A DNA stretch of 64,000 bases, taken from contig DRFO01000016.1 of the NCBI GenBank assembly GCA_011050525.1, positions 48,984 to 112,983 of the forward strand, written 5' to 3'. Shown in pieces: positions 8,595 to 18,600 of this stretch (position 1 is the stretch's first letter; each line of letters begins with the position of its first letter). The position numbers were made by a program, and so were the translations under genes. Source of the stretch: Halopseudomonas xinjiangensis. Its GTDB lineage: Bacteria > Pseudomonadota > Gammaproteobacteria > Pseudomonadales > Pseudomonadaceae. Under the pieces are notes generated by a model that saw only the letters and a program-made list of their open reading frames with translations, did no database searches and had not been told where the DNA came from.

Positions 8595-9116
8595 TTACTT
8601 GGCAGTAAAAGATTTGGATGTAATAGAAAACGGGCCGGCGCGATAAAGGACTTCGTCATCGTGCTGGCCATTGAAATGGTTCTCCCGGCTGAAAATCACC
8701 CGGGTAACAGGTTCGACATCAAGTAATCGAAAAGCTTTCCGAAAAAGTGCTTCGGATGCATCGTTACCTGGCGAAATAGTGGTCTCGAGCCACTGCACGC
8801 CGTGCTGTGAAACTCGTTCGATCAGCCCCATCAGCATTTTCAACGCGAGCCCCTGGCCGCGCATGCTGGCGTCGACCGCTACCTGCCACACGAAAAGCGT
8901 GTCCGGGCGGGCCGGAGGTCGGTAGCCGGAAATGAATCCAACCAGATCGCCCTCGGCATTCTCAGCCGCGATGGCGGTGTCGGCGAAGTCGCTACACTGC
9001 AGCAGGTTGCAATACACCGAGTTGGTGTCGAGCGGTTTGCACCGCTCCACCAGACTGTTCAAAGCCATGCCGTCTGTATCGACCGGCTGGCGAAGCGTGA
9101 TGGGTATCGGGGTCAA
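8595..9116 (-). CDS. ectA: Diaminobutyrate acetyltransferase EctA
   Basis: GNAT-fold enzyme that acetylates the gamma amino group of diaminobutyrate using acetyl-CoA, the committed step of ectoine synthesis. The 173-residue product shows NSVYCNLLQCSDFADTAI, FISGYRPPARPDTLFVWQVAVD and the CoA loop RGQGLALKML, then WLETTISPGNDAS, all typical of EctA. It is the first gene of the operon and follows an AT-rich leader. No ectR-type MarR regulator is adjacent. Confidence 0.96.
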   Translation of the reverse strand: MTPIPITLRQPVDTDGMALNSLVERCKPLDTNSVYCNLLQCSDFADTAIAAENAEGDLVGFISGYRPPARPDTLFVWQVAVDASMRGQGLALKMLMGLIERVSQHGVQWLETTISPGNDASEALFRKAFRLLDVEPVTRVIFSRENHFNGQHDDEVLYRAGPFSITSKSFTAK

Positions 9117-9152
9117 AGCATTACCTTTAATATTTACGCATAAATTCTTTTT

Positions 9153-9183
9153 CTATAAAAACACATCCAAAAATTTATCTCAA
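9153..9183 (-). promoter_or_regulatory. Possible sigma-70 promoter of the ect operon
   Basis: On the minus strand TTGAGA (9183-9178) is followed after 18 bp by TTTATA (9159-9154), about 37 bp ahead of the ectA start. The whole stretch 9120-9260 is markedly AT-rich compared with its surroundings. Osmotic control is expected from the family but no operator can be identified. The remainder, 9260-9508, holds nothing I can recognise except a weak hairpin after rhlG. Confidence 0.35.
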
Positions 9184-9485
9184 CCCAACCTTTGTGCCGC
9201 TTACAGCGCTCATGCTTGTTAATCTAATATTTATAGCTGTTAAATATAATTGCAATATTTGCCTTGGCTGAGAGCGCTGTCACCGCGCAAAAGCAACTCT
9301 GCCGGGGGGTGCGGCGGAGGTGCCAGTTGCCTGGCATCTACAGCAACCTTGTTTATCAGGGGGACGGGAAGGTGAGTTGCAGCCAAGAAACATTCAGCTG
9401 CGCAGCGGCAAACTTGATGAAACAGGCCTGAGCGCGGGGGAGGGGGCCTATGCTGATTCTGGCTGGGGACGGGTCGAAACGCCGT

Positions 9486-9503
9486 GCCCCAGCATTGCGG
9501 GGC
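9486..9503 (-). terminator. Weak hairpin after rhlG
   Basis: GCCCC (9486-9490) and GGGGC (9499-9503) form a 5-bp stem with an 8-nt loop, just past the rhlG stop. There is no U-tract, so termination is uncertain. Confidence 0.25.
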
Positions 9504-9508
9504 TTGGT

Positions 9509-10279
9509 TTAGAGCGTAAAACCCCCGTCGATCGGAATGATGTTGCCGGTCATATACGCGCCGGCCGTACTCGCCAGCATGATCGCCAATGCCGCCATTT
9601 CTTCTTCGCGGCCCCAGCGCTTCATTGGAATATGAGCGCAATCTTCTGCCAGCGCCTCGGGATCATTGTGGATATGGCTGGTCATCTTGCTCGGAAAGCG
9701 ACCTGGCGCGATCACATTGACGTTGATGTGCTCGCTGACCAGCTCCTTGGCCAGCATCCTCGACAACTGATGGACTGCGGCCTTGCTCGGTCCATAGGAA
9801 TAAGCCTGTTCGCCGAAGGCGCTGATGCCTGCCACAGATCCGATGTTGATGATGCGTGACGGGTTGGTCGCGCTTGCCGAGCGACGCATCAATGGCAGCA
9901 ACTGCTGAATACAGCTGAACACCGAGGTCACGTTGAGTTGCATGACTTTTTCCCAACCCTTGACTGGAAACTCTGCCAGGGGCGCGCCCCAGCTGGTTCC
10001 GGCATTGTTTACCAGAATGTCCAGCCGGTCGGTGTGGTTGAGCAGATTCGCCGCCAACTGGCGAGCACCTTCCTCGGACGACAGGTCGGCACACAGCGCA
10101 ATGCATTCTCCATATTGGTTCAGCTCGGCGGCTGTTGCTGTGCACTCATCGGCCTTGCGACTGCAAATAAACACCTTCGCTCCGGCTTCGAGAAAACCCT
10201 GGGCAATCATTTTTCCTATACCGCGGCTGCCGCCTGTTACCAGGGCAGTGCGTCCGGTCAGGCCAAAGTACTGTTGCAT
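9509..10279 (-). CDS. rhlG: RhlG-like NADPH-dependent beta-ketoacyl reductase
   Basis: Short-chain dehydrogenase of 256 residues. The dinucleotide motif TGGSRGIG is at about 15-22, NNAGTSWG follows in the middle, and the catalytic Ser (NIGSVAGIS) and YGPSK pair are intact. The whole protein closely resembles P. aeruginosa RhlG in remembered segments such as [20 protein letters not shown] and ending IPIDGGF-L. In P. aeruginosa RhlG was linked to rhamnolipid/PHA precursors, later debated. No rhlAB genes are in the window, so substrate is uncertain. It is divergent from speA. Confidence 0.85.
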   Translation of the reverse strand: MQQYFGLTGRTALVTGGSRGIGKMIAQGFLEAGAKVFICSRKADECTATAAELNQYGECIALCADLSSEEGARQLAANLLNHTDRLDILVNNAGTSWGAPLAEFPVKGWEKVMQLNVTSVFSCIQQLLPLMRRSASATNPSRIINIGSVAGISAFGEQAYSYGPSKAAVHQLSRMLAKELVSEHINVNVIAPGRFPSKMTSHIHNDPEALAEDCAHIPMKRWGREEEMAALAIMLASTAGAYMTGNIIPIDGGFTL

Positions 10280-10454
10280 TGTTTATCTCCATTGCAGGTT
10301 GGTTTGCACCACCCTATTTCTTGTCTGCAACAGAGGCCAGGGGTTTGCTCTCCAATCGACCTTGAAAATGTCTGGCTATTGGCAGCAAGGCGGCAGCCGA
10401 GCCAGTTTTGCTTTATCCTGTAGCCTGGTTTCAGCAAACAAAAGGGGTAGATCG

Positions 10455-12374
10455 ATGGTGTCACAGCGGCGTTCGCGTAAAGAAGATGCTTCAGCCTGGA
10501 CTGTTGGAGATAGCCGGAGCATTTACGGAGTACGTCATTGGGGCGCCGGCTATTTCAACGCCAACGAGAAAGGTCATATCGAAGTCATACCGCATGGTGA
10601 TGGCGGCGAGAGCATTGACCTTCATGAGTTGGTGGCGCAGCTCCGCGATAGCGGGCTCGATCTGCCTCTGCTGATTCGTTTCCCGGACATCCTGCAAGAC
10701 CGTGTTCGTCAACTGACCGGTGCCTTTGATCGCAATATCGCGCAGCTGGAATACAGCAGCCAATACACCGCGCTTTATCCGATCAAGGTCAATCAGCAAG
10801 AAGCCGTGGTGGAAAACATTATCGCCACCGAGAACGTATCCATCGGATTGGAGGCAGGATCCAAGCCCGAGCTGATGGCGGTGCTGGCGCTAGCACCAAA
10901 GGGTGGCACCATCGTCTGCAACGGCTACAAGGACCGTGAATTTATCCACCTCGCGCTGATTGGCCAGAAGCTCGGGCATAACGTCTTCATCGTCATCGAG
11001 AAGGAGTCGGAGGTTCGCCTGGTAATCGAGGAGGCCAAGGCTCTGGGTCTCACTCCACAAGTGGGCCTGCGCGTACGCTTGTCATCCCTGGCCTCCAGCA
11101 AATGGGCCGACACCGGCGGAGAGAAATCCAAGTTCGGACTATCCGCCGCGCAGCTTTTGCGGGTGATAGAACGCTTTCGCGAGGCTGGGCTGCAGGATGG
11201 CGTGCGGTTGCTTCATTTTCACATGGGCTCTCAGATCGCCAACCTGGCGGATTACCAGCACGGTTTTCGCGAAGCGATACGTTATTTCGGCGAGTTGCGT
11301 GCGCTTGGGTTGCCTGTTGACCATATTGACGTGGGCGGAGGGCTGGGGGTCGATTACGACGGTACCCACTCACGCAATGCCAGCTCGATAAATTATGACG
11401 TCAACGAGTACGCGCATACGGTCGTTGCGATGCTCAAGGACTTCTGCGACGAGCAGGGGCTGCCGCATCCGCATATTTTCTCGGAAAGCGGGCGGGCCAT
11501 GACCGCCCACCATGCGGTTCTGGTCGTGCAGGTAACCGACGTCGAGCGGCATAACGACACCGTACCGCCAATCGAAGATCCTGAGAACCTGCCACAGGTG
11601 GTACGCAATCTGGTGGGTCTGCTCGGTCAGACAGACATTGAAATGGTTACCGAAACCTATTGGCGGGCCACGCACTATATGACCGATGTGGCGGCGCAGT
11701 ATGCCGAAGGCAAGCTGACTCTGTCGGAAAAGGCCTTGGCTGAACAATGCTATTTTGCCCTGTGCAACCGGCTGCATACCCTGCTCAAGGCTCGTCAGCG
11801 TTCGCATCGTCAGGTACTGGACGAACTGAACGACAAGATGGCCGATAAGTACATTTGCAATTTTTCTGTCTTTCAGAGCCTGCCAGACACCTGGGCTATT
11901 GATCAGGTGTTACCGATAATGCCTCTCAATCGGCTGGAAGAAGAGCCAATGCGCCGCGCCGTTCTGCAAGACCTGACCTGTGATTCAGATGGCAAGATCC
12001 GTCACTACGTCGACGAGCAAAGTATCGAAAACAGCTTGCCGGTACACGAGCTCCGTGAAGGCGAGGACTATCTACTGGGTATTTTCATGGTGGGGGCGTA
12101 TCAGGAAATTCTTGGCGACATGCATAACCTGTTCGGCGATACCGACTCGGTCAATGTGTACCTGCGTAGCGATGGCAAAGTCGTGCACGGTGGCATCGAA
12201 ACGCATGACACCATCGAAGACATGCTGCGATATGTGCATTTCGAACCGCACGAGCTGGTTACCCTGTATCGCGACAAGGTATCCGGCGCGCGCTTGAGCC
12301 CGTCGGAACGGGCTCGGTTCATCGATGCACTGCGGCTTGGACTGACACGCTCTTCCTATCTCACCGCAGAGTAG
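10455..12374 (+). CDS. speA: Biosynthetic arginine decarboxylase SpeA
   Basis: PLP enzyme converting arginine to agmatine for putrescine synthesis. The chosen start ([15 protein letters not shown]) is preceded by AAAGGGG; the frame stays open upstream to 9933 but that part overlaps rhlG in antisense. The 639-residue product has PLP Lys111 in [31 protein letters not shown] and [11 protein letters not shown], and the C-terminal ornithine/arginine decarboxylase domain with the catalytic Cys in [10 protein letters not shown]. It ends one base before the convergent autotransporter gene, so no terminator space exists between them. Confidence 0.96.
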   Translation: MVSQRRSRKEDASAWTVGDSRSIYGVRHWGAGYFNANEKGHIEVIPHGDGGESIDLHELVAQLRDSGLDLPLLIRFPDILQDRVRQLTGAFDRNIAQLEYSSQYTALYPIKVNQQEAVVENIIATENVSIGLEAGSKPELMAVLALAPKGGTIVCNGYKDREFIHLALIGQKLGHNVFIVIEKESEVRLVIEEAKALGLTPQVGLRVRLSSLASSKWADTGGEKSKFGLSAAQLLRVIERFREAGLQDGVRLLHFHMGSQIANLADYQHGFREAIRYFGELRALGLPVDHIDVGGGLGVDYDGTHSRNASSINYDVNEYAHTVVAMLKDFCDEQGLPHPHIFSESGRAMTAHHAVLVVQVTDVERHNDTVPPIEDPENLPQVVRNLVGLLGQTDIEMVTETYWRATHYMTDVAAQYAEGKLTLSEKALAEQCYFALCNRLHTLLKARQRSHRQVLDELNDKMADKYICNFSVFQSLPDTWAIDQVLPIMPLNRLEEEPMRRAVLQDLTCDSDGKIRHYVDEQSIENSLPVHELREGEDYLLGIFMVGAYQEILGDMHNLFGDTDSVNVYLRSDGKVVHGGIETHDTIEDMLRYVHFEPHELVTLYRDKVSGARLSPSERARFIDALRLGLTRSSYLTAE

Positions 12375-12375
12375 T

Positions 12376-15060
12376 TTAAAACCTGTGTTGCCATTGGGTC
12401 ATCAACACCTGCATGGGTGATGCGCTGGCTTGATGGCCTGGCTGTCGTATGCCCAGCCAGGAGATTTTCACGTCGCTTGTTGGGGATAGCGGCTGTTGCC
12501 AGAAGGCTTCGAGGTTTACCTGGCGTCCATCCGGTGCCAGATTCAACGAAACCGACTGCATGTCGAACAGATTGCCTGCATACCCGGTAGCCAGATTGAT
12601 TTTGCTGGTAGCAGACTCCACCCGCAGCGGTTGCTGCAATACCAGGCCCCAGGTGTTGTCCTGAACGCTATAGCGGCCGGCCAGTAGCCAGCTGCTGGTC
12701 GTCACCGGCCCCATGTTTGCTAGCAGACCCGCAGCATCAACTTCGCTCTGGCCCAGATAAGCCGCGTGCGCCAGGCTCAGCTTACCCTGGCTGAACTGAC
12801 CGCGAAGTCCGGCGAACATCGTGTTGCTGGTGTTGCCCAAATCGAAAATACCTTCACCATGGCTGTCGAAAAGCCCGTCTCGGCCGCGCAGGAAACCCAC
12901 TTCCAGCGTCGAGCGATAGCTGCTGCCGACGGGCACATTGAGCCCGAGTGACGCACCCTGCCGCAGGGCATTAGCCACACTCGTCAATTCCAGCGTAGCC
13001 TGACCGACCGGCAGGCGCTGACGCATACCGGCCGTCTGTTCGCCTGGCTGTTGCAACCAGTAGGGCGCCGCGAGAGTTGCGTTCAACTGACTGTAGCCAG
13101 CGAGGCTGCGGCCATTCTCCAGCAGGTCCAGATCATCAATCTGGCCCATCGACAACGAGCTTCCGGCTCCCTGATCGAAACTCAGGACTCGACTGCCCTG
13201 GCTGGAACCTCCCCGTTGCGTCCAGGTATACGTATGCAAACCGTCGGTTTCACTGTGCCAGCTACGCCCCAGTCGCTCGAATGCCAGACTGGTGTCATAT
13301 CGGTAGCGACGTAGACTCAGCTGTTGCCCGAGGTCGACGGCGAAGCCTGCCGCCAGACTGTCTGTCGCCATTACCTGAAGATTGGCCAGAGGATTGGTAT
13401 AGCCGAAGGGTGCGCCGAGTACCAGGCTGGCACTTTCCAGCGAGAGTGGCTGACCGCTGTCACTGACCAGCATCAGCGTGCCCACGGGCCGCGTAGCCAG
13501 TTCAAGATCCAGCAGGCCCTGGCCATAAAGGCTTTCGTTGGCATAGACCCCATCCTTGTTCGCGGTGAAAAACAGCCGCTGTACCACCTGCGCACTGCTC
13601 AGCGTCGGAAATGCCTGGCTGACTACCGCCAGGGCTCCAGTAACTGCTGGCGCTGCCATGGAGGTGCCGGAAAAGGAGGCGTAGGTGGTATCCGACACGT
13701 TGACGCTGGATATGATGTCCGAACCAGGGGCTGCCAGACACCAGGCCGCTGCATCACCGCAGGCGTTGGCGAAAGCGCTCAACTGGCCTGAGGCGTCGAC
13801 ACTGGTAACCGCAACCCATTGGTAGGTAAGTTCCGGAAAAAGAGATGGCAACGCCGCGAACACCAGCGGCTGCGCGTCACCCTGATTGCCGGTGGCCCAT
13901 ACATAAACCTTGTCCTGCTGAGCGCCCGCCTGCCATTCCGCCAGCAGCGCCGGAAAGTAGGTGGTGATTCCCAGCCGGCCAAATTCATCCGCAGTCGTTT
14001 CAATGCCCCAGCTATTGTTGAACCATCGGGCTCCGTTGGTTCGCGCCCAATTGAAGCCATTGGCCAGTTGCTGATCGGTGGCGGTTATTTCATTCGCAGC
14101 GTTGGTAAAGCGCACGTTCAGCAACTGCGCACCAGGAGCGTAGCCCACGCTGCCGAAATTATTACGCTTGGCTACGAGAATTCCAGCGACATGGGTACCG
14201 TGATTGCCACTGTCCTGCCCGGCTTCCTCCGTAGTGGCTCCGGTAAGAACGTTGTAGCTGCCAGCGATTTGTCCCTGCAGTTCAACGTGACTGGTACGTA
14301 CGCCGCTGTCGATCTGGGCGATGATATTGTTGGCGCCGGTAAAACCTCTATCGTGAGCGACGTGACCGTAAGTCAGCTCATAACCGCCGGTGAATTCATA
14401 TTCGGCGGGTAATGGAGTGAGCCTGGCGGACGCATCTGCGCCCGGAAGGGGTCCTGGGTCGGGCGCCGGGCCTATATCGTCCTCAGGAGGCGGCTCCGGT
14501 GATGTGTCAGGCGGCGGAGGAGGCACCTCGCGCGTGGGCAGTGTGACTTCCTCATTGACGATCTCCTCGTCTTCAACAGGTTCGCTGGGCTGCGGAGCGC
14601 CACCTCCACCTCCACCTCCGCCACCGCCACCACCTCCGCCACCACCGGCAGCAGCGGCGGCGCCCAGAACCAGCGCACCCCCGGCAATCCATCCCCAGCT
14701 AACGCCGCCCAGCCCGGAGGCCTGGCTTGGAGAAGGCGAGCTCGGAACCTGCACAAGCATCTGTTCCAGCATGGCGGATTGTTCCGGTGTGACCAGTCCC
14801 AGTGTCTCGACATAGACCGAGCGCGCCACCGCTTCGCCGCGCTCCATCAATTGGCTGGCCCGCTGGCGCAGCGCTGCATCGGACGTATTGGCAGCATCCA
14901 GCAGGCTTTGGAGTTCAGCCTGGTTCAGCTGGTTGGCATAGTCGGCGGCGTTGGTTGCAGTCAGCGGAGCATTGGCAGCCTGTGATACGGCGGTATACAA
15001 GGGGCTGAAGGCCAACAATGCGCTTAAACAGGCGGCGCCGGGGGAGCAGGGCTTGGACAT
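12376..15060 (-). CDS. Subtilase-family autotransporter serine protease
   Basis: Predicted surface-anchored or released S8 protease of 894 residues. Order: a signal-like N-terminus (1-28); an Ala/Gln-rich region; a hydrophobic segment (about 120-138) running into sixteen consecutive glycines (139-154); an acidic then proline-rich linker (155-210); the protease domain with Asp251 (AQIDSGV), His287 (NHGTHVAG), Asn392 (ATGNQG) and Ser467 (GTSMAAP); and, from about 560 to the end, beta-strand-rich sequence ending QWQHRF. The terminal aromatic residue fits a beta-barrel recognised by the BAM machinery. It stands alone between convergent speA and ligB. Substrate is unknown. Confidence 0.85.
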   Translation of the reverse strand: MSKPCSPGAACLSALLAFSPLYTAVSQAANAPLTATNAADYANQLNQAELQSLLDAANTSDAALRQRASQLMERGEAVARSVYVETLGLVTPEQSAMLEQMLVQVPSSPSPSQASGLGGVSWGWIAGGALVLGAAAAAGGGGGGGGGGGGGGGGAPQPSEPVEDEEIVNEEVTLPTREVPPPPPDTSPEPPPEDDIGPAPDPGPLPGADASARLTPLPAEYEFTGGYELTYGHVAHDRGFTGANNIIAQIDSGVRTSHVELQGQIAGSYNVLTGATTEEAGQDSGNHGTHVAGILVAKRNNFGSVGYAPGAQLLNVRFTNAANEITATDQQLANGFNWARTNGARWFNNSWGIETTADEFGRLGITTYFPALLAEWQAGAQQDKVYVWATGNQGDAQPLVFAALPSLFPELTYQWVAVTSVDASGQLSAFANACGDAAAWCLAAPGSDIISSVNVSDTTYASFSGTSMAAPAVTGALAVVSQAFPTLSSAQVVQRLFFTANKDGVYANESLYGQGLLDLELATRPVGTLMLVSDSGQPLSLESASLVLGAPFGYTNPLANLQVMATDSLAAGFAVDLGQQLSLRRYRYDTSLAFERLGRSWHSETDGLHTYTWTQRGGSSQGSRVLSFDQGAGSSLSMGQIDDLDLLENGRSLAGYSQLNATLAAPYWLQQPGEQTAGMRQRLPVGQATLELTSVANALRQGASLGLNVPVGSSYRSTLEVGFLRGRDGLFDSHGEGIFDLGNTSNTMFAGLRGQFSQGKLSLAHAAYLGQSEVDAAGLLANMGPVTTSSWLLAGRYSVQDNTWGLVLQQPLRVESATSKINLATGYAGNLFDMQSVSLNLAPDGRQVNLEAFWQQPLSPTSDVKISWLGIRQPGHQASASPMQVLMTQWQHRF
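14599..14646 (-). repeat. Poly-glycine trinucleotide tract inside the autotransporter
   Basis: Sixteen glycine codons in a row, mostly GGT/GGA/GGC alternations, read as CCACCT/CCGCCA repeats on the plus strand. Being in-frame triplets, slippage would change linker length and not the reading frame. Confidence 0.9.
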
Positions 15061-15184
15061 GGGCGGCGGTCTCGATGGTTTGTCAGGGTTGTAGGGATGG
15101 TAGACGAAAACAAACGGGCTCTACAGGTACCAAGCCACAACTTGGGTAAAAATCCGACGAAAAACTGACATTACAGTACGGCGG

Positions 15185-16879
<1,695 letters not shown>

Positions 16880-16931
16880 CTAGGATTTTCAATTGGTCAT
16901 GCAACCGGCAGTACCACGTTTTGCGAGCTGG

Positions 16932-16949
16932 TTCCCGCCTTCGCGGGAA
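16932..16949. repeat. Short REP-like palindrome
   Basis: TTCCCGC and GCGGGAA flank a 4-bp loop (CTTC). The form TTCCCGC..GCGGGAATGACG resembles dispersed palindromic repeats seen in many Gammaproteobacteria. It immediately precedes a tandem 9-bp repeat patch. Confidence 0.6.
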
Positions 16950-17067
16950 TGACGGGAATGAAGGGAGTGAAGGGAGTGAAGGGAGTGACGGAAATGAACG
17001 GAATGACAGACCGGAGTGAGGGGGATGGCAGGTTCGGGTGACTGGCGTGACTGGCGTGACTGGCGTG
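16943..17067. repeat. Degenerate 9-bp tandem repeats between ligB and yhhQ
   Basis: Seven consecutive nonamers run from 16943 to 17005, of the form NNGGRARTG (including three exact AAGGGAGTG copies at 16961-16987). After a 35-bp interruption, three exact ACTGGCGTG copies occupy 17041-17067. The stretch is intergenic, 20 bp downstream of yhhQ and upstream of ligB on the minus strand. It has no coding capacity I would defend. Confidence 0.85.
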
Positions 17068-17086
17068 ACGGGTTGCGGTCAGGTTC

Positions 17087-17740
17087 TCAATGGGTCGACG
17101 TCTTTGGTCCGCCCATCAACCGCAGGATGGCATTGAGCAGCACGCCGTATAGCGGCACGAAGAGCGCAAGGCTGACCACCAGCTTGACCACATAATCGAC
17201 CGTCGCGATTTCCAGCCAGTGCTCTGCCATAAAAGTGTTGCTGCTATTCCAGAACGCCACGGAGAAAAAGGTGTAGGTATCCAATAGATTTCCTAACAGC
17301 GTCGACATGCTGGGCGCTATCCACCACTGCGGGAGACGCCTAAGCTTGTCGAAAACCTGAATATCCAGCAACTGGCCCAGCGCGTAGGCGATGAAGCTGG
17401 CGACGGAAATGCGCAACACAAATTCATTGAACTGCGTGAGCGAGTCCAGGCCTCTGAAAGCCCCTTCCTGGAACACAACGGAGACAATGTACGAAGCGAT
17501 CAGCGCTGGCAACATGCCCCGGGCAATGACCTGCCGCGCCGATTTCTTGCCCAGCAGGCGCACCGTGAGATCGGTCGCCAGGAAAATGAACGGAAAGCTG
17601 AAAGCACCCCACGTCGTCTGCCAACCGAACAGCGTCATTGGCAACTGCACCAGATAATTACTGGCGATGATTATCAGGATGTGAAAGGCGATGAGAACGG
17701 CAAGCGCGAGGCGAGGGCGCGGCGGTGATAGCGGCGGCAT
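17087..17740 (-). CDS. yhhQ: YhhQ-family queuosine precursor transporter
   Basis: Inner-membrane importer for 7-cyano- or 7-aminomethyl-7-deazaguanine (preQ0/preQ1), salvage precursors of tRNA queuosine. The 217-residue protein has about six hydrophobic segments and the family segments FSFPFIFLATDLTVR, ISVASFIAYALGQLLDI and STLLGNLLDTYTFFSVAF. A candidate preQ1-binding leader directly abuts its start codon, which supports the assignment. It is monocistronic, with the repeat patch downstream. Confidence 0.9.
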   Translation of the reverse strand: MPPLSPPRPRLALAVLIAFHILIIIASNYLVQLPMTLFGWQTTWGAFSFPFIFLATDLTVRLLGKKSARQVIARGMLPALIASYIVSVVFQEGAFRGLDSLTQFNEFVLRISVASFIAYALGQLLDIQVFDKLRRLPQWWIAPSMSTLLGNLLDTYTFFSVAFWNSSNTFMAEHWLEIATVDYVVKLVVSLALFVPLYGVLLNAILRLMGGPKTSTH

Positions 17741-17741
17741 A

Positions 17742-17780
17742 CGGTAACCTTTTTGATGGATGGGGTTAGGGAACCCATGC
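17742..17780 (-). promoter_or_regulatory. Candidate preQ1-I riboswitch in the yhhQ leader
   Basis: Read on the minus strand, a 5-bp stem ATGGG/CCCAT (17778-17774 with 17764-17760) encloses loop TTCCCTAAC. It is followed by an A-rich tail CCATCAAAAAGGTTA. This matches the layout of preQ1-I aptamers such as the Thermoanaerobacter one (stem, loop ending AACC, then AACAAAA-AAGG). The 3' AAGG that would pair into the pseudoknot is also the ribosome-binding site, 6-8 nt before the ATG. That suggests control of translation by preQ1. Confidence 0.6.
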
Positions 17781-17802
17781 CGTCGGGATTGACGGCGCGC
17801 GT

Positions 17803-17808
17803 ACTATA
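17803..17808 (-). promoter_or_regulatory. Possible -10 element for yhhQ
   Basis: TATAGT on the minus strand, about 65 bp ahead of the start codon and just upstream of the leader stem. No convincing -35 hexamer was found. A GC-rich hairpin (GCCGTC/GACGGC, 17779-17796) lies between this and the riboswitch stem. Confidence 0.3.
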
Positions 17809-17850
17809 CACAACTGCGTCTTTGCTCTCCACTCGAGCGCACAGGCGGGC

Positions 17851-18531
17851 TCAGTCTGCCCAACCCCCGCATACCGGAAATACCTGCCCTACAAAACAAT
17901 CGGCAGCATCGCTACACAGATAGGCAGCAAAGGAAGCATCTTCTTCTGCTGAAACCAGGCGTCCAAGGGGCACCTCCCGTTTCAGGCGGGCCTGGAACGC
18001 CGGATTAGCCTGAATTTCATCTGGAAAGTAGGTCGGGTTATCGACAAAGTTTTGTGCGATGGCGTTGACCTGAATGTTATGGGGAGCAACTTCAACCCCC
18101 ACGGCCCGGATGTACGCCAGCTGGGCGCCGCGTGCCGCGCTGTAGCTGGACGCGCGCTTCATGCCCCGTAACGCGGACGCGCTGCCCATCAACAGTATCT
18201 TGCCCGCCCGACGGTCGATCATTTCGGGAAGCACGGCTCTGACCAGCCGCTGCAGGGGATCGACCAACTGCTCGAACATCTGCCGCCATTCGTCATCGCG
18301 CACATCCACCGCTACGGTACTGGGAGCGGGAATCCCCAGATTGGCGAGCAGCACGTCAACTCGTCCTGCCTGTTTGATCAGAGCTTCAGCAGCCCCCGGT
18401 TCAGTTAGCGCGCCGGTGTCGGCGATAACGTCTGCACCACACTCGACCAGCGCGCGATGCAGGGCAGGACCCATGAAGCTTTCGGCCTGGGTTAGCAGAA
18501 TGCGTTTGCCGCTCAGATTGATCGATGTCAT
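17851..18531 (-). CDS. Probable halohydrin dehalogenase (SDR-derived)
   Basis: The 226-residue protein is SDR-like but lacks the cofactor motif TGxxxGxG. It instead shows Thr14-x4-Phe19-x-Gly21 (TQAESFMG), the halide/nucleophile pocket signature of halohydrin dehalogenases. Its active-site triad is Ser117-x12-Tyr130-x3-Arg134 (YSAAR), with Arg in place of the SDR Lys, again diagnostic of that family. The SDR NNAG motif is ANLG here. Such enzymes convert vicinal haloalcohols to epoxides and open epoxides with anions. Immediately upstream on the same strand (69 bp) is an epoxide hydrolase, an ideal metabolic partner. Alternative: a non-catalytic SDR. Confidence 0.78.
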   Translation of the reverse strand: MTSINLSGKRILLTQAESFMGPALHRALVECGADVIADTGALTEPGAAEALIKQAGRVDVLLANLGIPAPSTVAVDVRDDEWRQMFEQLVDPLQRLVRAVLPEMIDRRAGKILLMGSASALRGMKRASSYSAARGAQLAYIRAVGVEVAPHNIQVNAIAQNFVDNPTYFPDEIQANPAFQARLKREVPLGRLVSAEEDASFAAYLCSDAADCFVGQVFPVCGGWAD

Positions 18532-18600
18532 TGAGCCTCCAGATGTGCGATCAAGGTTGGGTGAACAGGCCCTGCGCCTGTTTCAGCTGAGGTAACCAGT

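Noticed and set aside
7189..8646. 485-codon open frame antisense to ectC-ectB
   Set aside because: Overlaps two certain ectoine genes; no recognisable protein features.
9933..10454. N-terminal extension of speA by 174 codons
   Set aside because: The frame is open but antisense to rhlG. A good ribosome-binding site and the usual SpeA length fix the start at 10455.
14599..14646. Phase-variation switch
   Set aside because: The repeat unit is a triplet in frame, so slippage cannot turn the gene off.
16943..17067. CRISPR array
   Set aside because: Repeats are 9 bp and directly tandem, with no spacers and no cas genes.
17851..18531. Ordinary NAD(P)-dependent short-chain dehydrogenase
   Set aside because: The Gly-rich cofactor motif is missing and the catalytic Lys is Arg, matching halohydrin dehalogenase signatures instead.
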